NCBI RefSeq assembly: GCF_030323145.1
Contig: NZ_CP100470.1
Span: 868,001 to 932,000 of the forward strand
Direction of reading: 5' to 3'
DNA: 64,000 bases
DNA from: Mesorhizobium sp. C432A
GTDB taxonomy: Bacteria; Pseudomonadota; Alphaproteobacteria; Rhizobiales; Rhizobiaceae
Position numbers and translations under genes: made by a program. Shown here one piece after another: positions 1 to 8,488 of the stretch; within the stretch, counting starts at the first letter, position 1, and the number at the start of each line of letters is the position of its first letter. The notes beneath the pieces were generated by a model that ran no database searches, was not told the origin of the DNA, and saw only the letters and a program-made list of their open reading frames with translations.

Positions 1-526
1 TGGCGTAGCACCGGCGGACGTCTATCCCGTTCTCAGCACGCCAGAGGGTCTGGATCGCGCTATCAAGCGGCTCGAAGCACTCAAGCCAAATGTCGCCGTT
101 TGGTGGACCTCGGGAGCGCAGTCGGCGCAGTTGCTGAAAGATGGTGAGGCGGATTTGGTCGTTACCTGGAACGGGCGGGCCCAAACCGTAAAAGCAGATG
201 GCGGCGCGGCCGACTACACGTTCAAGGGTTCCGTCATTGGCACCGACTGTCTTGCGGTGCCGAAAGGGGCGCCGAACAAGGAAGCAGCTATGAAGCTCAT
301 CGCAGCGATGACACAGCCCGCGCGCGTGGCGAAGCTGACCGACTTCATAGCCTATGGCCCGGTCAATCCTGCTGGCTATGAGGGTGGCCTTATCCCCGAG
401 GACCGTCTCAAGACGCTGGCGACCGCGCCTGAAAATGCCGGCACTTCGGTGTTTTCGAATTCAGAATGGTGGGTCAGGAATGGCGAGGCTGCCCAAAAAG
501 CCTTCGATGAGATGATGGCCCGCTGA
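1..526 (+). CDS. ABC transporter substrate-binding protein, polyamine (PotD) type, 5'-truncated by window edge
   Basis: An open frame runs in from the left edge (frame 2) to a TGA at 524-526, so only the C-terminal part of about 174 residues is visible. It reads like the second lobe of periplasmic spermidine/putrescine-type binding proteins: a 'VWWTSGAQ' stretch, then 'VVTWNGRA', and a conserved 'VPKGAPNKEAAMK' segment typical of this class. An ATPase and two permeases follow 25 bp downstream, which supports the role as the periplasmic ligand receptor of that importer. The ligand itself cannot be read from the sequence; polyamine or a related cation is an inference from the family. Confidence 0.85.
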   Translation, partial: GVAPADVYPVLSTPEGLDRAIKRLEALKPNVAVWWTSGAQSAQLLKDGEADLVVTWNGRAQTVKADGGAADYTFKGSVIGTDCLAVPKGAPNKEAAMKLIAAMTQPARVAKLTDFIAYGPVNPAGYEGGLIPEDRLKTLATAPENAGTSVFSNSEWWVRNGEAAQKAFDEMMAR

Positions 527-550
527 GTCTCAGCTCTAAGGCTTGAGCAC

Positions 551-1591
551 ATGATGAAGTCGCTCCCGATCACCATCGACAGCGTGCGCAAGACCTATGG
601 ATCTTACGTCGCGCTGGACGATGTCTCGCTCGACATTCGGGCTGGCGAATTCCTCACGCTGCTGGGGCCATCGGGATCGGGCAAGACCACGCTGCTCATG
701 GCTCTGGCCGGCTTTGTCCGGCCGGATTCCGGTAGACTTCTGTTGGGCGATCGCGACATTACCCGCCTGGCCCCGAACAGGCGCAACATCGGCATAGTCT
801 TCCAGAACTACGCCCTGTTTCCCCACATGAACGTTCTGGCAAATGTTGAGTATCCGCTGGTGCTGCGCAAGGTACCGAAAGCCGACGCCCGCCAGCGGGC
901 GCTCGACACTTTGGACCGCGTGAAGCTCGAAGGTTTGGCGGAGCGCAACATTGCCGCATTGTCCGGCGGCCAGCGCCAGCGGGTTGCGTTAGCGCGGGCG
1001 ATCGTCTTCGAGCCGCGCGTGATGCTGATGGACGAGCCGTTGTCGGCGCTCGACAAGAATTTGCGCGAAACCATGCAGTACGAGATCCGGCGTCTGCACG
1101 ATGATCTGGGGATCACCACGATTTATGTGACGCATGACCAGCGCGAAGCACTGATCATGTCAGACCGGGTCGCGGTGATGAATTCCGGCCGTATTCAGCA
1201 GATCGACACGCCACAGCGGATTTATGATCGTCCATCGACCCGCTTTGTCGCGGAGTTCATGGGTGAGGCCAACATTGTGGCCCCGGGCGCGGTGCGCAGA
1301 ATAGACGGCGCCGATGCATCAAGCGAAGCTCTGATGATCCGCGCCGAAAGTTTCCATCTTGATGCGAAGCTCGTCGGGCGAGACGGGGTGGCGCTCGAGG
1401 GAACGCTGCGCGCCAAGGCGTTTCGCGGCGAGAACTGGCTTTTGACGCTGGCGCTTGACGGCGGGCAAGAGATTCTTGTCTGCGTTCCGGCGGCGATGGC
1501 CAGCGGCTGCGGCGAGCTTGCGACCGGTCAGCGAGTGACCGCATATGCACCGGCAGCGAAAGTTCACGCGATACCGGGAGCAGGAGCGTGA
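551..1591 (+). CDS. ABC transporter ATP-binding protein, PotA/UgpC type
   Basis: A 346-residue nucleotide-binding subunit that powers the polyamine-type importer from the cytoplasmic face. Walker A GPSGSGKTT lies at about residues 39-47, the Q-loop glutamine in 'VFQNYALF' at 85, the LSGGQ signature at 137-141, Walker B 'VMLMDEP' at 157-163 and the H-loop His at 195. The C-terminal 100 residues form the TOBE-like regulatory part usual in this class. ATG at 551 is followed directly by a second ATG at 554; either may be used. The stop overlaps the GTG start of the next permease by 4 bp (GTGA), indicating translational coupling. Confidence 0.93.
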   Translation: MMKSLPITIDSVRKTYGSYVALDDVSLDIRAGEFLTLLGPSGSGKTTLLMALAGFVRPDSGRLLLGDRDITRLAPNRRNIGIVFQNYALFPHMNVLANVEYPLVLRKVPKADARQRALDTLDRVKLEGLAERNIAALSGGQRQRVALARAIVFEPRVMLMDEPLSALDKNLRETMQYEIRRLHDDLGITTIYVTHDQREALIMSDRVAVMNSGRIQQIDTPQRIYDRPSTRFVAEFMGEANIVAPGAVRRIDGADASSEALMIRAESFHLDAKLVGRDGVALEGTLRAKAFRGENWLLTLALDGGQEILVCVPAAMASGCGELATGQRVTAYAPAAKVHAIPGAGA

Positions 1592-2475
1592 CCGTCATCG
1601 CCGATCCTGCGCTCGCGGCAGACGCACGACGCGAGCGGCGGTTCTTCCTGTCGCTTTCAGTGCCCGCGCTTTTGATCGTTGGGCTGGCGGCGATCCTGCC
1701 CATCGTCTGGATTATCCGGCAATCCTTCCTCACCACAGCGGGTGAATACACCGTCGGCAACTACGAGAAAGTGCTTTCGAGCGGACTGACATGGTCGGCA
1801 CTCGTCACCACCCTTGAGCTGTCCGTGGGCACGCTGGCGATCTGCATTCTACTCGGTACCCCCTTGGCGCTCGCCCTGGCCAGCACCAGACCAAGGGTGG
1901 CCAATTTGCTGATGGCCTTCGTCATGCTGCCGTTGTGGACCTCCATTCTGGTGCGCACCTATGGCTGGCTCGTTCTGTTGCGACGCGATGGCCTGATCAA
2001 CGCGGCTTTGACCGGTTCAGGCCTGACAGCTGAGCCCTTGCCGCTGGTCTACAACTTAACGGGAACGCTCATCGGCATGGTTCACTACATGCTGCCGCTC
2101 TTCCTGCTGCCCGTTTATGCGGCGATGCGCGATATCGATGCAAACCTCGTTCGCGCGTCGGCGAGCATGGGCGCCACGCTCGGACAAACGATCCGCACGG
2201 TCATTCTGCCGCTTTCGGCCGGCGGCATCTTCTCGGGTTCGATCATCGTCTTCATTTACACCATAGGGTTCTTCATCACGCCCGCGGTGCTTGGCGGCGG
2301 CAAGGTAAACCCTCTTTCCACCCGGATCGAGCGCACGCTATCGACCTTCCAGGATTGGGGCTCGGCGAGCGTCCTGGGCATCCTGCTCCTCGTACTAATG
2401 GCGTTGGTGGGGGTGATGTTCCTGGCTGCGCGGCGGCTGATTGCCGGACGCAGCATCGGCACAGCCCATGCTTGA
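1588..2475 (+). CDS. ABC transporter permease, PotB type
   Basis: A 295-residue inner-membrane subunit with six or so hydrophobic spans and the cytoplasmic EAA-like loop (ASASMGATLGQTIRTVILP, about residues 190-208) that docks on the ATPase. The order ATPase-PotB-PotC and the length match the spermidine/putrescine permease family (binding-protein-dependent transport inner-membrane component). It starts with GTG inside the stop of the ATPase gene, with AGGAG just upstream. The downstream permease begins 8 bp before this stop. Confidence 0.92.
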   Translation: MTVIADPALAADARRERRFFLSLSVPALLIVGLAAILPIVWIIRQSFLTTAGEYTVGNYEKVLSSGLTWSALVTTLELSVGTLAICILLGTPLALALASTRPRVANLLMAFVMLPLWTSILVRTYGWLVLLRRDGLINAALTGSGLTAEPLPLVYNLTGTLIGMVHYMLPLFLLPVYAAMRDIDANLVRASASMGATLGQTIRTVILPLSAGGIFSGSIIVFIYTIGFFITPAVLGGGKVNPLSTRIERTLSTFQDWGSASVLGILLLVLMALVGVMFLAARRLIAGRSIGTAHA

Positions 2476-3259
2476 AGCCTATCCAGATAGCAGGCTGGCC
2501 CGCATCCTCCTGTGGAGCTTTTGCGCGCTCGTTATGGCGTTCCTGATGCTGCCGACGCTCGTCGTCGTGCCGCTCTCTTTTTCGGCGTCCAATCTTTTGG
2601 AGTTCCCGCCGCGCGCATACTCGTTGCGCTGGTACGAGGCTTTCTTCGGTTCGGCGGCATGGATGGCCGCACTCAGGACGAGCCTGATCCTTGGCACATT
2701 GACGGCGATGATCGCAGTGCCCCTGGGGCTGCTGGCCTGCATTTCGATAAATCGGCTCGGCGGAAAGGCCGCCATTGCCATTCAGGGTATTCTGCTAACC
2801 CCTTCTATCGTGCCGGGAATCCTGCTCGCGATTGGTCTCTTCTTTGTTCTGGCGGCCCAACGTCTGGTCGGAACGCTGTTCGGTGTCCTGGTCGGACATG
2901 TGGTGCTGGCCATTCCGGTCGCCTGCATTGTGTTGGTGCCCGCCTTGGCCCGCTTTGACTGGAACCAGGTTCAGGCGGCGCGCAGCCTGGGCGCAAACTG
3001 GGCAAGAGCCATTGGCGGAATAATTGTCCCCCAACTTCGGATAAGTCTGTTGTCGGCCACGCTGATGGCCTTCCTGACCTCGCTCGATGAATCCGTCATT
3101 TCGATCTTCGTCGCGAGTGGTCAAAACAGCACGCTGCCGAAGCTCATGTTCCTGTCGCTGCGCGATCAGATCGACCCGACCATTGCGGCGATTTCGACCT
3201 TGTGGACCGTCATCGTCGTGGTCGTTGTCCTCGTCGTGACCCTTCGCCAAAAATCCTGA
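2468..3259 (+). CDS. ABC transporter permease, PotC type
   Basis: The second membrane subunit of the importer, 263 residues from the ATG at 2468. That start overlaps the PotB-like stop by 8 bp; an in-frame TTG at 2441 would add nine residues but is less likely. Several transmembrane spans are visible, with an EAA-type loop 'ARSLGANWARAIGGIIVPQL' in the second half and the 'LTSLDESVISIF' segment that PotC-like proteins carry close behind it. It pairs with the preceding permease to form the transmembrane pore. Confidence 0.92.
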   Translation: MLEAYPDSRLARILLWSFCALVMAFLMLPTLVVVPLSFSASNLLEFPPRAYSLRWYEAFFGSAAWMAALRTSLILGTLTAMIAVPLGLLACISINRLGGKAAIAIQGILLTPSIVPGILLAIGLFFVLAAQRLVGTLFGVLVGHVVLAIPVACIVLVPALARFDWNQVQAARSLGANWARAIGGIIVPQLRISLLSATLMAFLTSLDESVISIFVASGQNSTLPKLMFLSLRDQIDPTIAAISTLWTVIVVVVVLVVTLRQKS

Positions 3260-3273
3260 CCGAGATTGGAAAC

Positions 3274-4194
3274 ATGCCCAACAATCATCATGCAGCCGAC
3301 GATCTGGCGGATCATTCAACGGACATACCCCAGGTGGGGTTGGCGATCATCACCGGCTCGGCGAATTGGGGTCTCGCCTTTCCGGAAGATGTCGAAGTCG
3401 ATGGCGTCCGCACCTTGCAACGAGACATGAGTTTCGAAACCCCTTTCGGTCCCAGCGACAATTGGAAACTGCTCGAATTCGATGCATCTATTACCGTCGA
3501 GGGCAAAACGAAACGTGCCCTGTGCATGTATTCGCACGGCAATCCCCGAGACCATATCGACCATTCCTGTCATCGCCGCGCGTTCTGGGTCTTGATGAAA
3601 GCGGGTGTAAGGCAAGTGCTGGCCTGCTCGACCGTTGGCGCCGTCAACAAGGCGATCCAGCCCGGCGACATAGTCGTAAACGCCGATATCATCGAACTGT
3701 CGCAGACCCCGTTTTCACTTCTGCCTGGCCGCCAGAGCTTCGACTGCTCGGGCAAGCAGATCGTATGTCCAAGATGTGCGGCATTGTTGGCCGAGACCGC
3801 CCGGCGCCATTGGCCAGCCGAATGCCGCGTCCATGGCATCGAGCAGCAGTTGGTGGCTGCCCACTGCTACGGGCCGCGACTGACAACTCCCGCCGAAGCT
3901 CTGGCGTATCGAAACATGGGAGCGGACGTGCTCAACCACTCGATCGCCCCTGAGGCCACCTTATCGCGCGAGATCGGCGCCTGTTTCGTGCCCCTGGCGT
4001 TCGTCACGGCCGGCTTCAACGACTATATGGACCGCGAGCGCCAGAAATTGCTGCAGGAGCACGTGCTGCCGAGCCTCTCTATGACAGCCTCGCGGGTTGC
4101 GCTGGAGACCGCGGCGCGACTTCCGGCCAATCCGGAATGCTCTTGCCACGGCTTGAAGTCGCCCCAACCGGCAGAGCGTTCTACCCGGTTCTGA
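3274..4194 (+). CDS. MTA phosphorylase / purine nucleoside phosphorylase family protein
   Basis: A 306-residue cytoplasmic enzyme of the PNP/UDP phosphorylase superfamily. Recognisable parts are an N-terminal 'GLAIITGSANWG' loop, 'YSHGNPRDHIDHSCHRRA' corresponding to the phosphate-contacting RHG..H region of MTA phosphorylases, 'ACSTVGAVNKAIQPGDIV', and 'GPRLTTPAEALAYRNMGADV' corresponding to GPRFETPAE. The usual GADVVGMT becomes GADVLNHS, so the nucleoside pocket may differ from 5'-methylthioadenosine phosphorylase. The start at 3274 lies 14 bp after the permease stop. Methylthioadenosine is a by-product of polyamine synthesis, which makes the linkage to a polyamine-type importer sensible, but the substrate is inferred. 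Confidence 0.8.
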   Translation: MPNNHHAADDLADHSTDIPQVGLAIITGSANWGLAFPEDVEVDGVRTLQRDMSFETPFGPSDNWKLLEFDASITVEGKTKRALCMYSHGNPRDHIDHSCHRRAFWVLMKAGVRQVLACSTVGAVNKAIQPGDIVVNADIIELSQTPFSLLPGRQSFDCSGKQIVCPRCAALLAETARRHWPAECRVHGIEQQLVAAHCYGPRLTTPAEALAYRNMGADVLNHSIAPEATLSREIGACFVPLAFVTAGFNDYMDRERQKLLQEHVLPSLSMTASRVALETAARLPANPECSCHGLKSPQPAERSTRF

Positions 4195-4368
4195 AAAGCA
4201 GCGAGAGTCTGGGATCGTTCACTCGCAACGATGCTCGCGTCGAACTGAGAGTCCGCTTTTGAAGATCCCACGCCCGAAGCGTTCGGCCGCTTCCGGTCCC
4301 AAAGGCGACACCATACATCTGCTCTGCAGTGACTGCTTCGGGCAGTTGGCGGACCGCTTGGTGCGTCT

Positions 4369-5772
4369 TCAATGGCTGAAGACGAGCGGCGGCGCCAATC
4401 GATCCCGCCGCAGCCAGCGCGCTAACAGCAGCACCGCCACCACGGCCAGACCCGACGCAAGGCCGATCCAGATGCCGACGCCGTGCAGGCCGAAATGGAA
4501 GGCGAGCAGCACGCCGAGCGGCAGGCCGATGCCCCAATAGCCGATCGCGGCATAGATCATCGGCACCTTGGTGTCGTGCAGGCCGCGCAGCATGCCGGCG
4601 GCAACGGCTTGCGCACCGTCGAAGATCTGAAACAGCGCGGCAAAGGCCAGGAACGACACGGCCAGCGCGATCACCCTGGCGTTCGCCGGATCGGTCATGT
4701 CGATGAAGGCGCTGATCAACAGATGCGGCCACAGCACCATCACCAGCGCCATCAGCGCCATGGACGAGACGCCGATGACGAAGGCGGTCCAGCCGGCGCG
4801 CGAAACGCCGGCCGGATTGCCGGCGCCGTGGGCCAGCCCGACGCGCACTGTGACGGCCTGGTTGAGACCGAGCGGCACCATGAAGGAGATCGAGGCGATC
4901 TGGATGGCGATGGCGTGCGCGGCGAGCGAATCCGCATCGATCAGGCCCATCAGCAGGGCTGCGGCGTTGAAGATCGTCACCTCGAAGGCGAGGATGCCGG
5001 CGATCGGCATGCCGAGCCGCAGCAGACCCTTGAAGCGCGGCCAGTCGGAGCGCCAGAAGCGGCCGAACAGGCGGTAGCGGCGGAATTTCTTCTCCAGCAT
5101 CACCACGGCTGCCAGGCCGCAAAACATCAGCGTGCTCGACAGCGTGGTCGCCAGCCCCGAACCGGCAATGCCCATCGAGGTGACGCCGAGATTGCCGAAC
5201 ATGAACACCCAGTTGAAGAAGGCGTTGCAGGCGACGGCGACGAAGACGATGATCAGCGCCCAGCCCGGCCGCTCCAGCGCCGAGATGAAGGAACGCAGCA
5301 CGATATAGCCGTAGAAGGGCAGCACCGCCCATTCCAGCCAGCGCAGATAGATGCCGGCCTGATGTGCCAATGCCGGCTCCTGGCCCATGGCCAGCAGAAT
5401 GGCCTCGCCATGCCACAGCACCATCCAGATCGGGATCGAGATCAGGATCGCCAGCCACAGCCCTTGCCGCACGGTGCGGCGCAAATCGCGCACCGAATAG
5501 CGGCGGCGGCCAAGCTCGGTGGCGATCATCGGCGAGGTCGCCAGCATCAGGCCGAGGCCGAAGATCAGCGGCATGAAATAGAGGTTGGCGCCGAGCGCGC
5601 CGCTGGCCAGCGTGTCCGCGCCTAGACGCCCCATCATCATGACGTCTGTGGCGGTCATCGCGGTCTGGCCGAGATTGGTGAGCACCATCGGCCAGGCCAG
5701 CGCCAGCGTCGCCCTGATTTCCTGACGCCAAAGATTTTCCGGCGCACGAGCGCCGGCTTCGATCGCAGACAT
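4369..5772 (-). CDS. MATE family multidrug efflux transporter (NorM-like)
   Basis: A 467-residue integral membrane protein with about twelve hydrophobic segments and two homologous halves, the standard size for MATE cation/drug antiporters. Typical pieces are 'LAWPMVLTNLGQTAM' near the N-terminus, 'DVMMMGRLGADTLASGALG' after it, and 'AVTVRVGLAHGAGNP' at the start of the second half. It lies alone on the minus strand, convergent with the phosphorylase gene and separated by 189 bp from the SDR gene upstream. Substrates cannot be predicted. Confidence 0.93.
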   Translation of the reverse strand: MSAIEAGARAPENLWRQEIRATLALAWPMVLTNLGQTAMTATDVMMMGRLGADTLASGALGANLYFMPLIFGLGLMLATSPMIATELGRRRYSVRDLRRTVRQGLWLAILISIPIWMVLWHGEAILLAMGQEPALAHQAGIYLRWLEWAVLPFYGYIVLRSFISALERPGWALIIVFVAVACNAFFNWVFMFGNLGVTSMGIAGSGLATTLSSTLMFCGLAAVVMLEKKFRRYRLFGRFWRSDWPRFKGLLRLGMPIAGILAFEVTIFNAAALLMGLIDADSLAAHAIAIQIASISFMVPLGLNQAVTVRVGLAHGAGNPAGVSRAGWTAFVIGVSSMALMALVMVLWPHLLISAFIDMTDPANARVIALAVSFLAFAALFQIFDGAQAVAAGMLRGLHDTKVPMIYAAIGYWGIGLPLGVLLAFHFGLHGVGIWIGLASGLAVVAVLLLARWLRRDRLAPPLVFSH

Positions 5773-5961
5773 TGTCCTGCTCTTTCCGATTGCGGCGCGT
5801 CGGCAACGAGGCCGGAAGCCGCACTTCCAAACGGCAAAACCTTCGGTTTCGCAGCGTTTGCGTCGTTCTATTGGACGAAATGCGGCATGAAGGCAAGGGA
5901 GGACGGGCAGCCGGCGATTGAGCCAGAGGCGGGAACCCCCTCCTGTCCGGCCGCCCTTGGA

Positions 5962-6723
5962 TCAGCCGATGCTTTCGCCACCGTCGATCACCAGCGCCTG
6001 GCCGGTCATGAAGGATGAGCGGTCGGAGACGAGGAACAGGATCGCTTCGGCGATCTCCTCGGCGCTGGCCCAGCGGCCCATCGGAATCCTGGTGCGGACA
6101 TAGGTTTCGATCGCATCGCGTCCGCCCATCTGGGCGATGAACGGCTCGTTGAAAGGCGTGTCGACCCAGCCGGGGCAGAGCGCGTTGACGCGCACATTGT
6201 GCCGGGCATAGTCGAGCGACATCTGCCTGGTCATCGCCACCACGGCATGTTTGGACGTGGCATAGGCGATCATCTCGCGGTCGTAGAAGACGCCCGAATT
6301 CGAAGCCGTGTTGAGGATGACGCCGCCGCCTTGCGCGACCATTGCCGGCATGACCAGCCGCGCGGCCAGAAACTGCGCCCGTACATTGATGCGCCATGAC
6401 GCATCCATACCATCGACCTCGACCTCGGTCAGCGTGCCGCCGACCTGGATGCCGGCGTGATTGTGCAGAATGTCGATGCGGCCATACTTGCCGAGAGTGC
6501 CTGTGATGAGCTTCTCGACCGCGGCGTCGTCAGAGACGTCGGTAACAACGGCCTCGGCCTGCCCGCCCACTGCCCGGATGTCCGCCGCTGTCGTCTCGCC
6601 GCTGGTCTTATCCCGGTCGGCGATGACCACCACAGCGCCTTCCCTGGCCATGATCATGGCGCCGGCGCGGCCGATGCCGGAACCGGCGCCCGTCACCACG
6701 GCGATGCGGTCTCTAAGGATCAT
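5962..6723 (-). CDS. SDR family oxidoreductase
   Basis: A 253-residue short-chain dehydrogenase/reductase. The NAD(P)-binding motif TGAGSGIG (TGxxxGxG) is near residue 12, NHAG takes the place of NNAG near residue 90, the catalytic Ser is in the 'LNTASNSGVF' region, and YATSK supplies the Tyr and Lys. The protein ends in the common 'TGQALVIDGGESIG' tail. I chose ATG 6723, giving MILRDRIAVVTG; a longer TTG start at 6792 would run into the permease gene. It is the last gene of the second polyamine-type operon, 28 bp after the permease stop, so it may oxidise an imported amine or alcohol derivative. Confidence 0.9.
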   Translation of the reverse strand: MILRDRIAVVTGAGSGIGRAGAMIMAREGAVVVIADRDKTSGETTAADIRAVGGQAEAVVTDVSDDAAVEKLITGTLGKYGRIDILHNHAGIQVGGTLTEVEVDGMDASWRINVRAQFLAARLVMPAMVAQGGGVILNTASNSGVFYDREMIAYATSKHAVVAMTRQMSLDYARHNVRVNALCPGWVDTPFNEPFIAQMGGRDAIETYVRTRIPMGRWASAEEIAEAILFLVSDRSSFMTGQALVIDGGESIG

Positions 6724-6751
6724 GAATTTGTCTTTCAGCTGGATGGCTTGT

Positions 6752-7564
6752 TCAGTTTGACGGCTGGCGCTGGCGCAGCTGCCATTGGGCAAGCACCACC
6801 AGAAGAACCGAGGCGACGAGCACGATGGTGGCGATGGCGTTGATTTCCGGCGTCACGCCGCGCCGGATCGAGGCGAAGACATAGATCGGCAGCGTCGTCT
6901 GCGCGCCGGCGACGAAGAAGGCGACGATGAAATCGTCGAAGGAGAAGGTGAAGGCGAGCAGGAAACCGGCGACCACAGCCGGCATGATCTGCGGCAGCAC
7001 GATCGAGCGAAACGTCGTCAGCGGCGTGGCGTAGAGATCGCTCGAGGCCTCGACCAGGTTGCGGTCGAGGCTGGCGAGACGCGTGCCGACGATCATCGTC
7101 ACCAACGCCATCGAAAACAGGCCGTGGGCGGCGATGATCGATCCATAGCCGAGCGACAGGCGCGGCGGCTGGTCGTTTGGCCAGATCGAGGCGAGGAACG
7201 GGTTGAGCACGCCAAACAGCTGGACCAGCGCGACAAGCGTCGAGATGCCGATGACGACGCCGGGAACGACGATCGCGGCACCCATCAGCGCGTCGAAGAC
7301 GGCGCGGGTTCTGAGCCCGACCCGCGCCAGGCCGAGTGCCGCCGCCGTGCCGCACACCGCCGCCAGAAGGGCGCTGGTGGTGGCGATGAACAGGCTGTTC
7401 TTCAACGCCTCGACCAGGAACGGGTTCGACAGCGCCGTGCCGTACCACTGCACCGAAAAGCCGGTGAACTCGCTGGCATGGCGGCCGGCGTTGAAGGAAA
7501 ACAGCACGACCAACGCGATCGGCAGATAGAGGAAGGCGAAGACGGCTGTGACGAAGGCGCGCAT
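6752..7564 (-). CDS. ABC transporter permease, PotC type
   Basis: A 270-residue inner-membrane subunit beginning MRAFVTAVFAFLYLPIALVV. It has about six transmembrane spans, an EAA-like loop 'EASSDLYATPLTTFRSIVLPQI', and the 'FSFDDFIVAFFVAG' motif typical of PotC. Its ATG overlaps the TGA of the partner permease by one base (TGATG), so the two are translationally coupled. Confidence 0.93.
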   Translation of the reverse strand: MRAFVTAVFAFLYLPIALVVLFSFNAGRHASEFTGFSVQWYGTALSNPFLVEALKNSLFIATTSALLAAVCGTAAALGLARVGLRTRAVFDALMGAAIVVPGVVIGISTLVALVQLFGVLNPFLASIWPNDQPPRLSLGYGSIIAAHGLFSMALVTMIVGTRLASLDRNLVEASSDLYATPLTTFRSIVLPQIMPAVVAGFLLAFTFSFDDFIVAFFVAGAQTTLPIYVFASIRRGVTPEINAIATIVLVASVLLVVLAQWQLRQRQPSN

Positions 7565-8454
7565 CAGATCAGATCCACCCTGCGGGCGCCCGACACCCGT
7601 GTCGAAATGCGGTTTGCCGCGATCAGCACCACCACCGAAACCGCCACCAGCGTGATGGCGATGGCCGATCCGAACGGCCAGTTGCGCGACTGCAGGAACA
7701 GGTCGACCAGCGCATTGCCGATGAAGAACACCTTGCCGCCGCCAAGCAGCGTCGGGATCAGGTATTCTCCGAGCAGCAGGATCATGACCAGCGAGAAGCC
7801 GGTCATGACGCCCGGCAGCGACAGCTTCAGCGTCACCCCCAGAAAGGTTGAGAGCGGGGTCGCGCCGAGATCGGCGGAGGCTTCCAGCAGCCTTCGGTCG
7901 AGCCGCTCGAGACTGACATAGATCGGCAGGATCATCAGCGGCAGATAGCCATAGACGATGCCGAGCAGCACGGCGCCCGGCGTGTTGATCAGCCTGACAT
8001 CCTCGATACCGACAAAGGCCAGCAGCGCGGGAATGCCGCGTCCGCCCAGAATGTACATCCAGGCATAGGTACGCATCAAAAGGCTGGTCCAGAACGGAAT
8101 GACGACGAGCGCAAGCAGGATCAGCCGCCAGCGTTGCGGCGCCTTCAGGGCAAGGTAGTAGGCGACGGGGTAGGCGACGAGCAGGCAGGCAAGCGCGCCC
8201 ACCGGCGCCAGCATCATGGTGTTCCAGAAGGCAGTCGCCCGCGCCGGGAGGTTGGCATATTGCGCCAGCGTGAAGGCGGCCTGGTAGCCGCCCTCCGGCG
8301 CCCGCTCGCCGACGCTGAACACGGCAATGGCGACGAACGGCAACACCAGAAACACCACCAGCCACGCTGTAGCCGGAGCGAGCAGCAGCGCTGTCAGGAT
8401 GTTATACCGAAATCTGTTGCCGTGCATGGAAACCGCCCCGATGCCGGCGGACAT
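7564..8454 (-). CDS. ABC transporter permease, PotB type
   Basis: A 296-residue membrane subunit of the second polyamine-type importer. It shows the typical 'VVIPFWTSLLMRTYAWMYIL' segment of PotB and an EAA-type loop 'EASADLGATPLSTFLGVTLK'. The first codon gives MSAGIGAVSMHGNRFRYN; the internal ATG nine codons later is an equally good start. Order in the operon is ATPase, binding protein, this gene, PotC-like permease, SDR. Confidence 0.92.
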   Translation of the reverse strand: MSAGIGAVSMHGNRFRYNILTALLLAPATAWLVVFLVLPFVAIAVFSVGERAPEGGYQAAFTLAQYANLPARATAFWNTMMLAPVGALACLLVAYPVAYYLALKAPQRWRLILLALVVIPFWTSLLMRTYAWMYILGGRGIPALLAFVGIEDVRLINTPGAVLLGIVYGYLPLMILPIYVSLERLDRRLLEASADLGATPLSTFLGVTLKLSLPGVMTGFSLVMILLLGEYLIPTLLGGGKVFFIGNALVDLFLQSRNWPFGSAIAITLVAVSVVVLIAANRISTRVSGARRVDLI

Positions 8455-8488
8455 AGGCCCACCGGTTTCCGTTTGCGTCGGGCCGGCC

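Noticed and set aside
2441..2467. Upstream TTG start for the first PotC-like permease
   Set aside because: It would add nine residues (MPDAASAQP) lying wholly inside the preceding gene; ATG 2468 gives a normal 8-bp overlap.
4181..6397. 738-residue minus-strand open frame
   Set aside because: It is a high-GC shadow: Arg/Ala/His-rich with no domain, overlapping the MATE and SDR genes in another frame.
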